Below the pieces are notes generated by a model that ran no database searches, was not told where the DNA came from, and saw nothing but the letters and a program-made list of their open reading frames with translations. Position numbers and translations under genes: made by a program. Positions 15,533-23,221 of a stretch of DNA of 28,076 nt are shown one piece after another. Positions within the stretch are counted from its first letter, which is position 1, and each line of letters starts with the position of its first letter. Location of the stretch: positions 9,091-37,166 of the forward strand of contig FR879690.1 in assembly GCA_000435055.1 (NCBI GenBank), given 5' to 3'. The stretch is from Clostridium sp. CAG:138. Its GTDB lineage: Bacteria > Bacillota > Clostridia > Christensenellales > CAG-138.

Positions 15533-17773
15533 TTATTCCGCTCTTGCCGCATAATAGTTCATCAGGCATCCGTCAAGGATAATCTCCTTTTCATCCGGAG
15601 TAAGCCCCCTTAGGTGAAGCATGATATCGCACACATCACCGTTCTGCCTTATGACTTTTGCGGGAATGTTTTCTGTGCCGTTTTCAACCGCCGCGCGGAT
15701 ACCGGGCACGAAAACGCAGTCGCCGGGTTCATAGTTGAATTCAGTTCCGTCGTCAATGGTAAACGGCAAAATGCCCCAGTTGATGCAGTTGCTGCGGTAG
15801 CGTTTCGTTGCATATTCATAGCAGATATTTGCGAAACCTCCCAAAACCTTTTGACAAGAAGCCGCCTGTTCGCGTGCGGAACCGTCACCGGGTTTGTTTG
15901 CAAACACGCATGAGCCGAACTGAGTATTGTTCGCAAGCTCTGCACCGTTGCCGACACGGTTCAGCGTTTCGACAATTTCCGCCGGCACTGCACCGCTGCG
16001 GCGTTCGCCTTCAAGTTTTGCAATTTCTTTCGCTCTGCCGACATATGCCGGTTCACGTCTTGACAAGGTAAATTCCGCAAGGCGCAGAGGGTTGCTGCGA
16101 TAGGAGGACGTTTCGCCGGAGGGAATCAGCTCATCCGTTGTTGTTACCGGATCATGAATAACGGCAGCAAGCTTTACAAGCAGGTTCTCGGTCAGTGCAT
16201 ACATTTTGGGCCAGTCCGTAATGTTGGGACCCATCACAAGCTCAACCGACGGATCCGCTTTGCCGAAGCCGTAATAAATCCTTCTGTCGTATGCCGAAGA
16301 ATCGAATTCATATTCCGGTACGGTGCATTCGTATTCAATATCCGTCGCCGCGGTAATCTTTCCTCCGTTCAGCGCGGTTGCGGCAATGGAACGTGCATCC
16401 ATCAGGCAAACGCCCGCAAACTGACCCTCTCCGGGTTTTGAACCTTCCCTGTTGGGGAAGTTGCGCGTTGTGTGGCGCAGTGAAAGGCCGTTGTTGGCGG
16501 GAACATCACCCGCACCGAAACACGGGCCGCAGAAGCTGGGCTTGATTATTGCACCGGCGGAAAGCAAGTCGCCCGTCGCGCCGTGTTTTGTGAGTGCAAG
16601 CGAAACGGGAATGCTTGTCGGGTAAACATCCAACGCAAATTCACCGTTCCCCGTGCTTCCGCCGCGCAGAATATCCGCAGCTTCGGCGATATTGTCAAAC
16701 AGACCGCCGGAACAGCCGGCAATAACGCCCTGATCGGCCCAAACGCCGCCGTCGTGAATCTTGTCAACAAGTTTCACATTCGCCTTCGGGAAGCGTTTTT
16801 GCGCATCCTGCTCGACTTTTTTAAGGAGTTCTTCCGCATTCTGCAGGAATTCATGAATTGTGTATGCATTGGAAGGATGGAACGGCAGGGCGATCATCGC
16901 CTCCTGCTTGCTTAGGTCAATCGTAATCATTCTATCGTAATAAGCGATCGCACCCGGATGCAGCTTTTTGTAAGCCTCGGGACGTTTATGAGCTGTATAG
17001 AATTTTTGAGTTTCTTCATCCGTTTCCCAAATTGAGGAAAGGCAGGTTGTTTCCGTTGTCATAACATCGATGCCGTTTCTGAAATCGATGGGAAGGTTGG
17101 CAATGCCGGGGCCGACGAATTCAAGCACACGGTTGTTTACGAAACCGCTTTCAAACGTTGCTTTAACAAGAGAGAGCGCAACATCATGCGGTCCGATGCC
17201 GCGGCGGGGTTTTCCCGTCAGGTACACAAGCACAACCTCGGGCATGGGCGCGTCCCAAGTGTTTTTGAGAAGCTGCTTTGCAAGCTCCGGTCCGCCCTCG
17301 CCGACGGCCATGGTTCCCAATGCACCGTAGCGTGTGTGCGAATCGGAACCGAGAATCATGTTTCCGCAGGCCGCCATCTGCTCGCGTGCGTAAGAGTGAA
17401 TTACGGACTGGTTTGCGGGAACGTAGATTCCGCCGTATTTTTTTGCAGCGGAAAGTCCGAACACGTGGTCATCCTCGTTTATCGTGCCGCCGACGGCGCA
17501 CAGGCTGTTGTGGCAATTGGTAAGCGCATAGGGCATCGGGAATTGCTTCATTCCGGAAGCACGCGCCTGCTGGATAATGCCGACATATGTGATATCATGC
17601 GACACAAGCGCGTCAAATGTGATTTTGAGCTTCTCGGGGTCGCCCGAAGTGTTGTGCGCCTGCAAGATTTTGTATGCCATGGTCTCGCGGCGTGCCTCTG
17701 CCGGAGGCACCGGAACGCTCTCACAGGGAACGCCGTTCACAAGGTACATGCCGTGCTGAATAAGTTCGATCAC
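15533..17773 (-). CDS. Aconitase-family hydratase (YbhJ-like, ~750 aa)
   Basis: The 746-aa product is an iron-sulfur dehydratase of the aconitase superfamily, most like the ~750-aa hydratase subgroup that includes YbhJ. The three cluster cysteines are C354 (IAGCSGG), C415 and C418 (SFCGPCFG), and the substrate-binding LGSDSHTRYG is at about 141-150. The C-terminal ~200 residues form the swivel domain (SNCINWGILPFT). Adjacency to isocitrate dehydrogenase makes citrate-isocitrate isomerisation the likely reaction, though this subgroup is poorly tested. GTG at 17773 is chosen because GGAGG lies 7 nt upstream and the next residues (IELIQHGMYLVNG) look like the family start. The frame stays open for another 104 codons to an ATG at 18085 that also has a GGAGG. 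The gene lies behind a long leader with a cobalamin riboswitch. Confidence 0.9.
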   Translation of the reverse strand: MIELIQHGMYLVNGVPCESVPVPPAEARRETMAYKILQAHNTSGDPEKLKITFDALVSHDITYVGIIQQARASGMKQFPMPYALTNCHNSLCAVGGTINEDDHVFGLSAAKKYGGIYVPANQSVIHSYAREQMAACGNMILGSDSHTRYGALGTMAVGEGGPELAKQLLKNTWDAPMPEVVLVYLTGKPRRGIGPHDVALSLVKATFESGFVNNRVLEFVGPGIANLPIDFRNGIDVMTTETTCLSSIWETDEETQKFYTAHKRPEAYKKLHPGAIAYYDRMITIDLSKQEAMIALPFHPSNAYTIHEFLQNAEELLKKVEQDAQKRFPKANVKLVDKIHDGGVWADQGVIAGCSGGLFDNIAEAADILRGGSTGNGEFALDVYPTSIPVSLALTKHGATGDLLSAGAIIKPSFCGPCFGAGDVPANNGLSLRHTTRNFPNREGSKPGEGQFAGVCLMDARSIAATALNGGKITAATDIEYECTVPEYEFDSSAYDRRIYYGFGKADPSVELVMGPNITDWPKMYALTENLLVKLAAVIHDPVTTTDELIPSGETSSYRSNPLRLAEFTLSRREPAYVGRAKEIAKLEGERRSGAVPAEIVETLNRVGNGAELANNTQFGSCVFANKPGDGSAREQAASCQKVLGGFANICYEYATKRYRSNCINWGILPFTIDDGTEFNYEPGDCVFVPGIRAAVENGTENIPAKVIRQNGDVCDIMLHLRGLTPDEKEIILDGCLMNYYAARAE

Positions 17774-17874
17774 TGAAAAACCTCCTGTTTCCGATTCTGT
17801 CGGATTTTGAATGTTGTATGCCGAATTTGTTCGGCGGTTGAAATGAGCTGAAAAGTTTCCGAAAACAGCCGTAT

Positions 17875-17922
17875 AAACAAAATGATTCCGCTTCAGCCGG
17901 TCGTAATCGGGAAGACGGAATC
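17875..17922 (-). terminator. Terminator-like hairpin in the aconitase leader
   Basis: On the minus strand GATTCCG-t-CTTC (17922-17911) pairs with GAAG-CGGAATC (17894-17884) and is followed by ATTTTGTTT. It lies about 100 nt before the aconitase GTG and 190 nt after the riboswitch. It could be an attenuator. The U tract is imperfect. Confidence 0.45.
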
Positions 17923-18107
17923 GAGACGCAGTGCAAAGGTAACACCCTTTTTGTGAATGCTGAATCAAAATCCTTTTGCAGAACTCGTTCATCCGGGATT
18001 TTTCATCCCGAATTTTCGCAAAAATCAAACCGTTCAGCTCACACCCGGTTGTTCCCAAAACAAAACGCGACTGTGCATAATCCATTCAGCCTCCGGTGAC
18101 GGCAGAA

Positions 18108-18300
18108 GCTCAGGCCTTCTTTGGGTAATCTGACTTATTTCGAATGTTTTTATCTCTATATTTCATGCATTATCGATATCAAAATATCGATATACTTTGT
18201 TTAATAAAAAACAAAAACAATCCGAACTTCACAGTGACCGACTCGCCGGGATTTGCACCCGATTCCCCCTTTGCGTAACGCAGGAAGAAAGCCTGTTCTA
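18108..18300 (-). promoter_or_regulatory. Cobalamin (B12) riboswitch in the leader of the aconitase-icd-citDEF operon
   Basis: Read on the minus strand, the element has an 11-bp closing stem (18295-18285 with 18121-18111, one G-U pair), a small hairpin TGCG-TTA-CGCA (18282-18272), the core GGGAATCGGGTGCAAATCCC (18267-18248), then GGCGAGTCGGTCACTGTGA (18247-18229), a long A/T-rich hairpin (about 18226-18138, its arms TTCGGATTGTTTTT and AAAAACATTCGAA), and a B12-box-like AAGTCAGATTACCC (18136-18123). Order and spacing match the known class: GGTGnAAATCC, then CACTGTnA, then AGYCAG..ACC. Downstream, CACCGGAGG (ACCG could pair with CGGT of the CGGTCACTG loop) precedes an ATG at 18085, suggesting control of translation start. 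The AT-rich hairpin contains a TATCGATAT/ATATCGATA palindrome. Motif identification is mine; no covariance search was possible. Confidence 0.8.
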
Positions 18301-18309
18301 TTCAGTTGC

Positions 18310-18360
18310 AGCTGCGACGGCAGCATTCCGCTGCACGGGATGCAGGGACGGAATACAGCT
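18310..18360 (-). other. Stable hairpin at the 5' end of the aconitase leader
   Basis: Immediately after the predicted transcript start: AGCTG (18360-18356) pairs CAGCT (18314-18310), inside which ATTCCG/CGGAAT and CTGCA/TGCAG form an 11-bp stem with a 3-nt bulge. It precedes the riboswitch core and may be part of its folding or protect the 5' end. Confidence 0.6.
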
Positions 18361-18373
18361 TTCGCTCAAACTT

Positions 18374-18401
18374 ATTATATCATTTTTTTGACGCATGTCA
18401 A
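18374..18401 (-). promoter_or_regulatory. Promoter of the aconitase-icd-citDEF operon
   Basis: On the minus strand a perfect TTGACA (18401-18396), a 16-nt spacer and a perfect TATAAT (18379-18374). The predicted start near 18366 gives a leader of about 590 nt before the aconitase GTG. Confidence 0.85.
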
Positions 18402-18456
18402 GTTTTTTATTCGTTTTTTGTCAAATAATTTCATTATTTCGATCGTTATACTATCG

Positions 18457-18477
18457 ATAATTCGACTATCGAATAAT
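18457..18477. promoter_or_regulatory. Candidate operator palindrome upstream of the aconitase promoter
   Basis: ATAATTCGA-CTA-TCGAATAAT is a near-perfect inverted repeat (8 of 9 positions) centred about 65 bp upstream of the -35 box, and a related half-site pattern (ATTATTTCGATCG and CTATCGATAAT) lies beside it at 18434-18460. The position suits an activator or repressor of the aconitase promoter or of the divergent gerM gene. No regulator is identified. Confidence 0.4.
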
Positions 18478-18612
18478 TTCGAGCAGAGCAAATTTGCATT
18501 CGTTCAAGTATTTTTGTTTCAAAAAGCAAATATAATTAATCAGCCGAGCGGAATTGCTTCCGCACAGACGAAACGCCGCCCGCAAAATTTTCTCGGAGGA
18601 ATTGAAACCACA

Positions 18613-19596
18613 ATGAAATCAACATGCTGTCATACCGCGCGATTTTCTGCGCTTATACTCGTTCTGCTGACGATTGCAGCCTTGTTCTGCGGCTGTTCCG
18701 ATGCACCGGACTGCGTCACGACTCCGCCGCCGGCCTCATGCAGCCCCGTGCCGACTGCCGTGCCGACTCCCGTCTGTTCCGCACCCGCAACCGCCGACGC
18801 CGCACCTGATGGCAAAAAAGTCAATAAAACTCTTTATTATCTGACCGATGAAGGCTATCTCCTTCCGGTTGTTGCATCCGTGCCGCAGCAAGCGGGCATT
18901 GCAAAAGCCTGCCTTGCAAAAATGACTGCTTCGGACGAAAACCGCGCCGCACTTTCCAAAAACGGCCTTAAAGCCGTGATACCGCAGGGGGCGGAGATTC
19001 AGATAAGCATTCAGAACGGCGAAGCGCGCGTGAACCTTGTGAATCTGCCCGTCATGCCCGATTACGACAGTGAACAGCAGCTTTTTGCCGCCGTTGTAAA
19101 CACGCTCACTGAGTTCGATTCGATTGAAACCGTTTCAATCTTTCTGAACGGCTGCAACGACATCACCGCAAACGGCAGTCTTCCGCCGCAAAAGCACGGC
19201 AAATATGCCCTAAACGTTGAAAACGCCGAAATTGCGACCTCCGGTTCGGCTAAACCGCTGACACTGTATTTCCCGAATGAATCCGGAAGCCTGATGATTC
19301 CCATAACACGTTACGCGGAGGGCAGCACGGATTTATACTCCTGTATACAGCAGCTTGCAGCGGGAACGGAGCTGCGCGGGCTTCGCAGCTGTTTTCCGGA
19401 AAACACGCTTGTTCTCGGAGCGGTTATCGAAAACGGCATTTTGACCGTGAATCTTTCATCCGATTTTGAAACAGTTGCAAACGATGCGGGGCTGCTCAAT
19501 CTTGCGACCCAGTCCGTGTTGTTGACTGCTCTGCCCTACGGCAGCATCAACGAAGTGCATTTTGCCGTGAACGGAATTCCGCTCAAAGTCGATTAA
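18613..19596 (+). CDS. GerM-like lipoprotein with two GerMN domains
   Basis: The 327-aa product has a type II signal peptide (hydrophobic FSALILVLLTIAALF, then CGC with lipidation probably at C28), a Pro/Thr/Ala/Cys linker (about 30-66), and two GerMN domains at about 71-200 and 215-322 (for example VNLSSDFETVANDAGLL...LPYGSINEVHFAVNGIPL). In Bacillus subtilis the two-domain GerM is a spore-envelope lipoprotein needed in engulfment and germination, so this suggests a spore former. ATG at 18613 has GGAGG 13 nt upstream, rather far. The frame is open back to 18253 but that part lies over the divergent promoter region. A TATAAT at 18531-18536 lacks a convincing -35; a sporulation sigma factor is possible. 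Confidence 0.85.
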   Translation: MKSTCCHTARFSALILVLLTIAALFCGCSDAPDCVTTPPPASCSPVPTAVPTPVCSAPATADAAPDGKKVNKTLYYLTDEGYLLPVVASVPQQAGIAKACLAKMTASDENRAALSKNGLKAVIPQGAEIQISIQNGEARVNLVNLPVMPDYDSEQQLFAAVVNTLTEFDSIETVSIFLNGCNDITANGSLPPQKHGKYALNVENAEIATSGSAKPLTLYFPNESGSLMIPITRYAEGSTDLYSCIQQLAAGTELRGLRSCFPENTLVLGAVIENGILTVNLSSDFETVANDAGLLNLATQSVLLTALPYGSINEVHFAVNGIPLKVD

Positions 19597-19667
19597 CGGA
19601 ACCCGCGCAGCCGAATCGATTCCGTTTTTAAAAGCAAAAAACAATGACTTATCACCCTTGTTTTAAT

Positions 19668-19707
19668 AACTGCCGCAGCGAGCACCTGCTTTTGCGGCAG
19701 TTTTTTT
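19668..19707 (+). terminator. Intrinsic terminator after the gerM-like gene
   Basis: AACTGCCGCA (19668-19677) pairs perfectly with TGCGGCAGTT (19693-19702), followed by a T run. A weaker second hairpin with T8 follows at 19741-19771 (TGCGC/GCGCA). The rest of the 400-nt gap to the deacetylase holds only the promoter listed below. Confidence 0.9.
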
Positions 19708-19866
19708 GCTGCGCAATACCGACCTTTCGGGCACATGCATTGCGCGGCCGAAATCGGCGCACGTTTTTTTTCCGCAGTGAATTCAACTTTTCAACAATTC
19801 TGCATGCACACTAATCCGTACTGTTCAAATTCGGTGAAATTTGTCACAAAATGTTAACAAATAGAT

Positions 19867-19895
19867 ATTGAATCCGTCTTAGAAGCATGATATTA
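19867..19895 (+). promoter_or_regulatory. Promoter for the polysaccharide deacetylase gene
   Basis: TTGAAT (19867-19872), a 17-nt spacer and TATTAT (19890-19895), about 105 nt before the start codon. Confidence 0.65.
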
Positions 19896-20000
19896 TGCCG
19901 ATAACGGAAATCGTGCAGCATTTTGTCCGGCCTTTTATTGCCTGAATCATGCCGCCCGTTCTCTGCTAATAATGATAAAGGAATTTTTGCTTCGGCATTT

Positions 20001-20966
20001 ATGATTATGAAATATTTAAAGAAAATTATCGGCACTCTGCTGTTTGCAGCAACAGTTTTCCTCACTGCGTGCGGCCCGTCCGGAAGCGGCAGCGGGAGCA
20101 TCGTCGACATCGGCGGCTCTTCCGCTCCGAGGCCGAATGTTTCAGGCACACCCGATTCGGCGGAGACGCCCGCTCCGAGTATGCCCGCAACAGACGTTCC
20201 TGCAACGGATGCAGCCTCGCAGGCTCCGACCGCAACCCCGGCCTTAACTTCGGAACCGAGTTCAACGGCAGCACCTTCTCCCACAGATGCTGTAACGGCG
20301 CAGCCTTCTTCGCAGCCCAACACCGGCGGTGCGAAATATATTTATTTGACCTTCGACGACGGTCCATGCGAGAACACCTACCGTGTTCTGGATATTTTGG
20401 ACAGATACAACGTCAAGGCAACATTCTTCACCGTCGGATATTTTGTTGACCGTCGTCCCGAAATCGTGCGCGAAACCGTCAGCCGCGGGCATTTTGTTGC
20501 ATGCCATTCCTACACGCATGATTTTTCGGCCTGTTACGCCTCTGCCGATGCGTTCATGAAGGAAATCGACAAATGGGCAGCAGCATATGAAAAAGCAGTC
20601 GGTTCACCGCAAACGAACATCCGCGTTCGCTTCCCGGGCGGAAGCACAACGGGGCTATGTCCCAAGGACGTTAAGGCGGAAATCAAAGCCCGTCTTGCAG
20701 AAAAAGGTTACGCATGGTTCGATTGGAATGCCGGCAACAACGACCGTTGGCCGCAGGGCAATGTCAATCACCTGCCCACAAAGCAGTACCTTCTTGAATC
20801 CTACCGCAAGAGCATGGATTGGCACGAAAAGGAAAACAGCCCGCATGTTGTGTTCCTTTGCCATGACACCTGCGGCGACACCGTGGATGTTCTTCCGGAA
20901 ATGATCGAGGATCTCATCGCCCGCGGATACACCTTCCGCACGATCGATATGTATCCCGAAAAATAA
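20001..20966 (+). CDS. Secreted polysaccharide deacetylase lipoprotein (NodB/CE4 family, PgdA-like)
   Basis: The 321-aa product starts with a lipoprotein signal (IIGTLLFAATVFLTAC, lipid cysteine C24), then an ~80-residue Ser/Thr/Pro/Ala linker rich in repeated PATD/TAAP-type motifs, then a NodB deacetylase domain (about 112-318). Catalytic motifs are TFDDGP (D119, D120), HSYTHDFS (H169, H173), RFPGGS, FDWNAG and LCHDT (H288). Such enzymes remove acetyl groups from peptidoglycan N-acetylglucosamine and raise lysozyme resistance; the exact substrate here is inferred. The start could be 20001 or 20007 and neither has a good ribosome binding site. A 10-codon ORF (19972-20004) ends in ATGA overlapping the 20001 start, so reinitiation is possible. 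Single-gene unit. Confidence 0.93.
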   Translation: MIMKYLKKIIGTLLFAATVFLTACGPSGSGSGSIVDIGGSSAPRPNVSGTPDSAETPAPSMPATDVPATDAASQAPTATPALTSEPSSTAAPSPTDAVTAQPSSQPNTGGAKYIYLTFDDGPCENTYRVLDILDRYNVKATFFTVGYFVDRRPEIVRETVSRGHFVACHSYTHDFSACYASADAFMKEIDKWAAAYEKAVGSPQTNIRVRFPGGSTTGLCPKDVKAEIKARLAEKGYAWFDWNAGNNDRWPQGNVNHLPTKQYLLESYRKSMDWHEKENSPHVVFLCHDTCGDTVDVLPEMIEDLIARGYTFRTIDMYPEK

Positions 20967-20987
20967 AAATTCAATCAATGCTTCCAA

Positions 20988-21019
20988 TAAAAAAACCGCT
21001 CATTGCGAGCGGTTTTTTT
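20988..21019. terminator. Bidirectional terminator between the deacetylase and the ABC transporter operon
   Basis: A-rich tract, CCGCTC (20996-21001), loop ATTGC, GAGCGG (21007-21012), then T7. The symmetric A/T flanks let it work on both strands for the two convergent units. Confidence 0.92.
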
Positions 21020-21074
21020 CAGTTTAAGAGTTTAAGCTTTCGGCGGAATGCACGAACATATTCCTCCGCGATAT

Positions 21075-22016
21075 TTACCTTGAGCCTTTGTCGTACGGAA
21101 TGCCTTCCGCTTTCGGTGCAAGCGACTTTTTAGAAGTGAACGCAAGCACGATGAGGGAAATTATGTACGGAAGCATGTTGTAAACAGGCTTTGGAATATT
21201 GAGCGCAGTCAGGAAGTCGAATCCGCTGTATACGTTTGCAAGTGCGCGGAAGAATCCGAACAGCAGTGCCGCAATTGCAATGCGCAAAGGTTTCCACTGA
21301 CCGAAAATCATTACTGCAAGCGCGAGGAAGCCGAAACCTGCAACGCCGACTTCAAAATTGCACATGCTGACGCCCGCCGTAACATAGGCAATGCCGCCCA
21401 ATCCTCCCACGGCTCCGGAAATGAGAACGCCGCTGTAACGCATTTTTTTAACGTTTATGCCGACGGAATCTGCCGCCTGCGGATGTTCGCCGCATGCCAT
21501 CAATCTGAGTCCGAAGCGTGTTTTGTAAAGCACGACCCAGCCGACGGCAAGCGCAGCAAATGCAAGCACCATAAACCAGTTGAATTCCGTTCCTTCAACA
21601 AGTGCAAGAGCTTTTTTGTTTTCAACAAAAGCGATTCGCGCCGAGTTGTCCGCACCGGATGTTGTCGCAATGTTGTATGCCTTTGCAATAACGGTTGCAA
21701 GCGCAAGACCGAGCATGTTCATTGCCGTGCCGACAAGCGTCTGATCCGCCTTGAAATTGATGCTTGCCACGGCAAGAAGCAGCGAGTATATCATGCCTGC
21801 CGCAATTGAAGCCGCAACCGTCAGCAGCAGTATCACAATCCCGGGCAATTGCGGTGAAAGGTTGTGAAGCACCATCACGCCGCCCAACGCGCCGATCACC
21901 ATTATGCCCTCAAGCCCGATGTTGATAATGCCCGAGCGTTCCGAAAAGCAGCCGCCGAGTGCGACAAGCAGCAAAACGGACGAAAAAACAAGTGTGTATT
22001 GAATCAAAAGCATCAT
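21075..22016 (-). CDS. Nucleoside-type ABC transporter permease (YufQ/NupQ-like)
   Basis: The 313-aa integral membrane protein belongs to the BPD_transp_2 (RbsC/LivH-like) permeases. Its start shows SERSGIINIGLEGIMVIGAL, the signature of the YufQ branch (the E-x-x-G-x-x-N-I-G-x-E-G motif), followed by about eight to ten hydrophobic segments and a KTRFGLRLMACGEHPQAADSVGIN loop, a conserved cytosolic contact with the ATPase. The ATG overlaps the stop of the other permease by one base (TGATG), showing coupling. It forms a heterodimeric channel with that neighbour. Confidence 0.92.
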   Translation of the reverse strand: MMLLIQYTLVFSSVLLLVALGGCFSERSGIINIGLEGIMVIGALGGVMVLHNLSPQLPGIVILLLTVAASIAAGMIYSLLLAVASINFKADQTLVGTAMNMLGLALATVIAKAYNIATTSGADNSARIAFVENKKALALVEGTEFNWFMVLAFAALAVGWVVLYKTRFGLRLMACGEHPQAADSVGINVKKMRYSGVLISGAVGGLGGIAYVTAGVSMCNFEVGVAGFGFLALAVMIFGQWKPLRIAIAALLFGFFRALANVYSGFDFLTALNIPKPVYNMLPYIISLIVLAFTSKKSLAPKAEGIPYDKGSR

Positions 22017-23221
22017 CAGTTTTGTTCCTCCTTTGTTTCTGTTCCCAACGCTGCCGGTTCGGCCTTTGCTGTTTGTTTTTTGTTTTTTCCGTCAATGCGC
22101 ACATTCATGCGAAGCTTAAAGAACAGAACAAAGCCGCAGAGATAGATTATCAGCGATGAAATCAGGTCGGAAATCTGTGTCGGATAGAGGCGCGTATCGA
22201 GAGAACTGCCTCCGTCCGTGATATGCTGAATAAAATAGGAAGAAAAAATCGCACCTATCGGATTCAGTCCGCCGAGAAACGCCGCCGCAATGCCGTTGAA
22301 GCCCATTGCGGGAACGGAGCTTTGATTGATGTCCCACTCCATAAAACCCGAAAGAAACATCATTGCCGCCGCAATGCCCGCAAGCGCACCCGCAATGAAC
22401 ATCGTCAGGATGATATTGCGTTTTTCACGCATTCCGCAGTACTTTGCCGCATTGCGGTTCAGTCCCGTTGCCTTTATCTCATAACCGAATTTTGTTTTTT
22501 CAAGAACGACCCAAATGATGATTGCAATTATTACCGCCATCGGTATCGCGATCGTCGCACTTTCGCTGCCGAAGACCTTATTCAGTCCGAGACTAGGAAG
22601 CAGAGCGGAACTGTTGCGGCTCACAAGCGTGAAGGTGTCCTTGTATCCGACAGGGCAAAAATCCTTAAGCACCGAATTCACCGCATAAAGGCTTATCCAA
22701 TTCAGCATTATGCAGGAAATGACCTCGTTAACGTTGCAATATGCCTTAAGCGCACCCGAAATGCAGCCGAGCAGCGCACCTGCGGCAGCCGCCGCAAGCA
22801 GGCATACATACCACGGCAATTCAAGCCCGAGCGCGCAATACAGTGCGGCACCCGCGCCAAGAACATGCTGTCCCGCCGCGCCGATGTTGAAAAGCCCCGT
22901 TTTGTATGCAAAAAGAATGGAGAGACTGCACATAATCAGCGGCGCCGTTTTAACGAGCGTGTTTGCAAACTGCTTCATCCGCAATGCACTGCTTCGCCTT
23001 GCAAGGAAGTTTTTCAGCACCGCGCCGATCGCCTTTGACGCACCGGAAGGCTCAATTGCAAGCAGAACGATATAGCCCACAACAAGACCGATAACGATGC
23101 ACAGCAATGCGGCAAGGAAGGATTGAACCCCCGGCTTTTTAAGCAGCCGGCGGAAAAAGCTTTCGCCCTGCACCTGCTGCGGTGCGGAATGCTTTCCGAC
23201 TTTATTCGTGTTTTGTTCCAT
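22016..23221 (-). CDS. Nucleoside-type ABC transporter permease (YufP/NupP-like)
   Basis: The 401-aa permease has a short cytoplasmic N-terminus, many hydrophobic segments starting at about residue 35 (FLAALLCIVIGLVVGYIVLL), the TGLFNIGAAGQHVLGA motif of this family, and EKTKFGYEIKATGLNRNAAKYCGM matching the coupling loop. The C-terminus is lysine/glutamate rich. ATG at 23221 is preceded by a G-rich ribosome binding site and overlaps the end of the ATPase gene by 20 bases. Confidence 0.92.
   Translation of the reverse strand: MEQNTNKVGKHSAPQQVQGESFFRRLLKKPGVQSFLAALLCIVIGLVVGYIVLLAIEPSGASKAIGAVLKNFLARRSSALRMKQFANTLVKTAPLIMCSLSILFAYKTGLFNIGAAGQHVLGAGAALYCALGLELPWYVCLLAAAAAGALLGCISGALKAYCNVNEVISCIMLNWISLYAVNSVLKDFCPVGYKDTFTLVSRNSSALLPSLGLNKVFGSESATIAIPMAVIIAIIIWVVLEKTKFGYEIKATGLNRNAAKYCGMREKRNIILTMFIAGALAGIAAAMMFLSGFMEWDINQSSVPAMGFNGIAAAFLGGLNPIGAIFSSYFIQHITDGGSSLDTRLYPTQISDLISSLIIYLCGFVLFFKLRMNVRIDGKNKKQTAKAEPAALGTETKEEQN

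Noticed and set aside
18248..18260. tRNA T-arm-like sequence (GGGTGCAAATCCC)
   Set aside because: No acceptor, D-arm or anticodon arm around it; the T-loop-like motif is part of the cobalamin riboswitch core.
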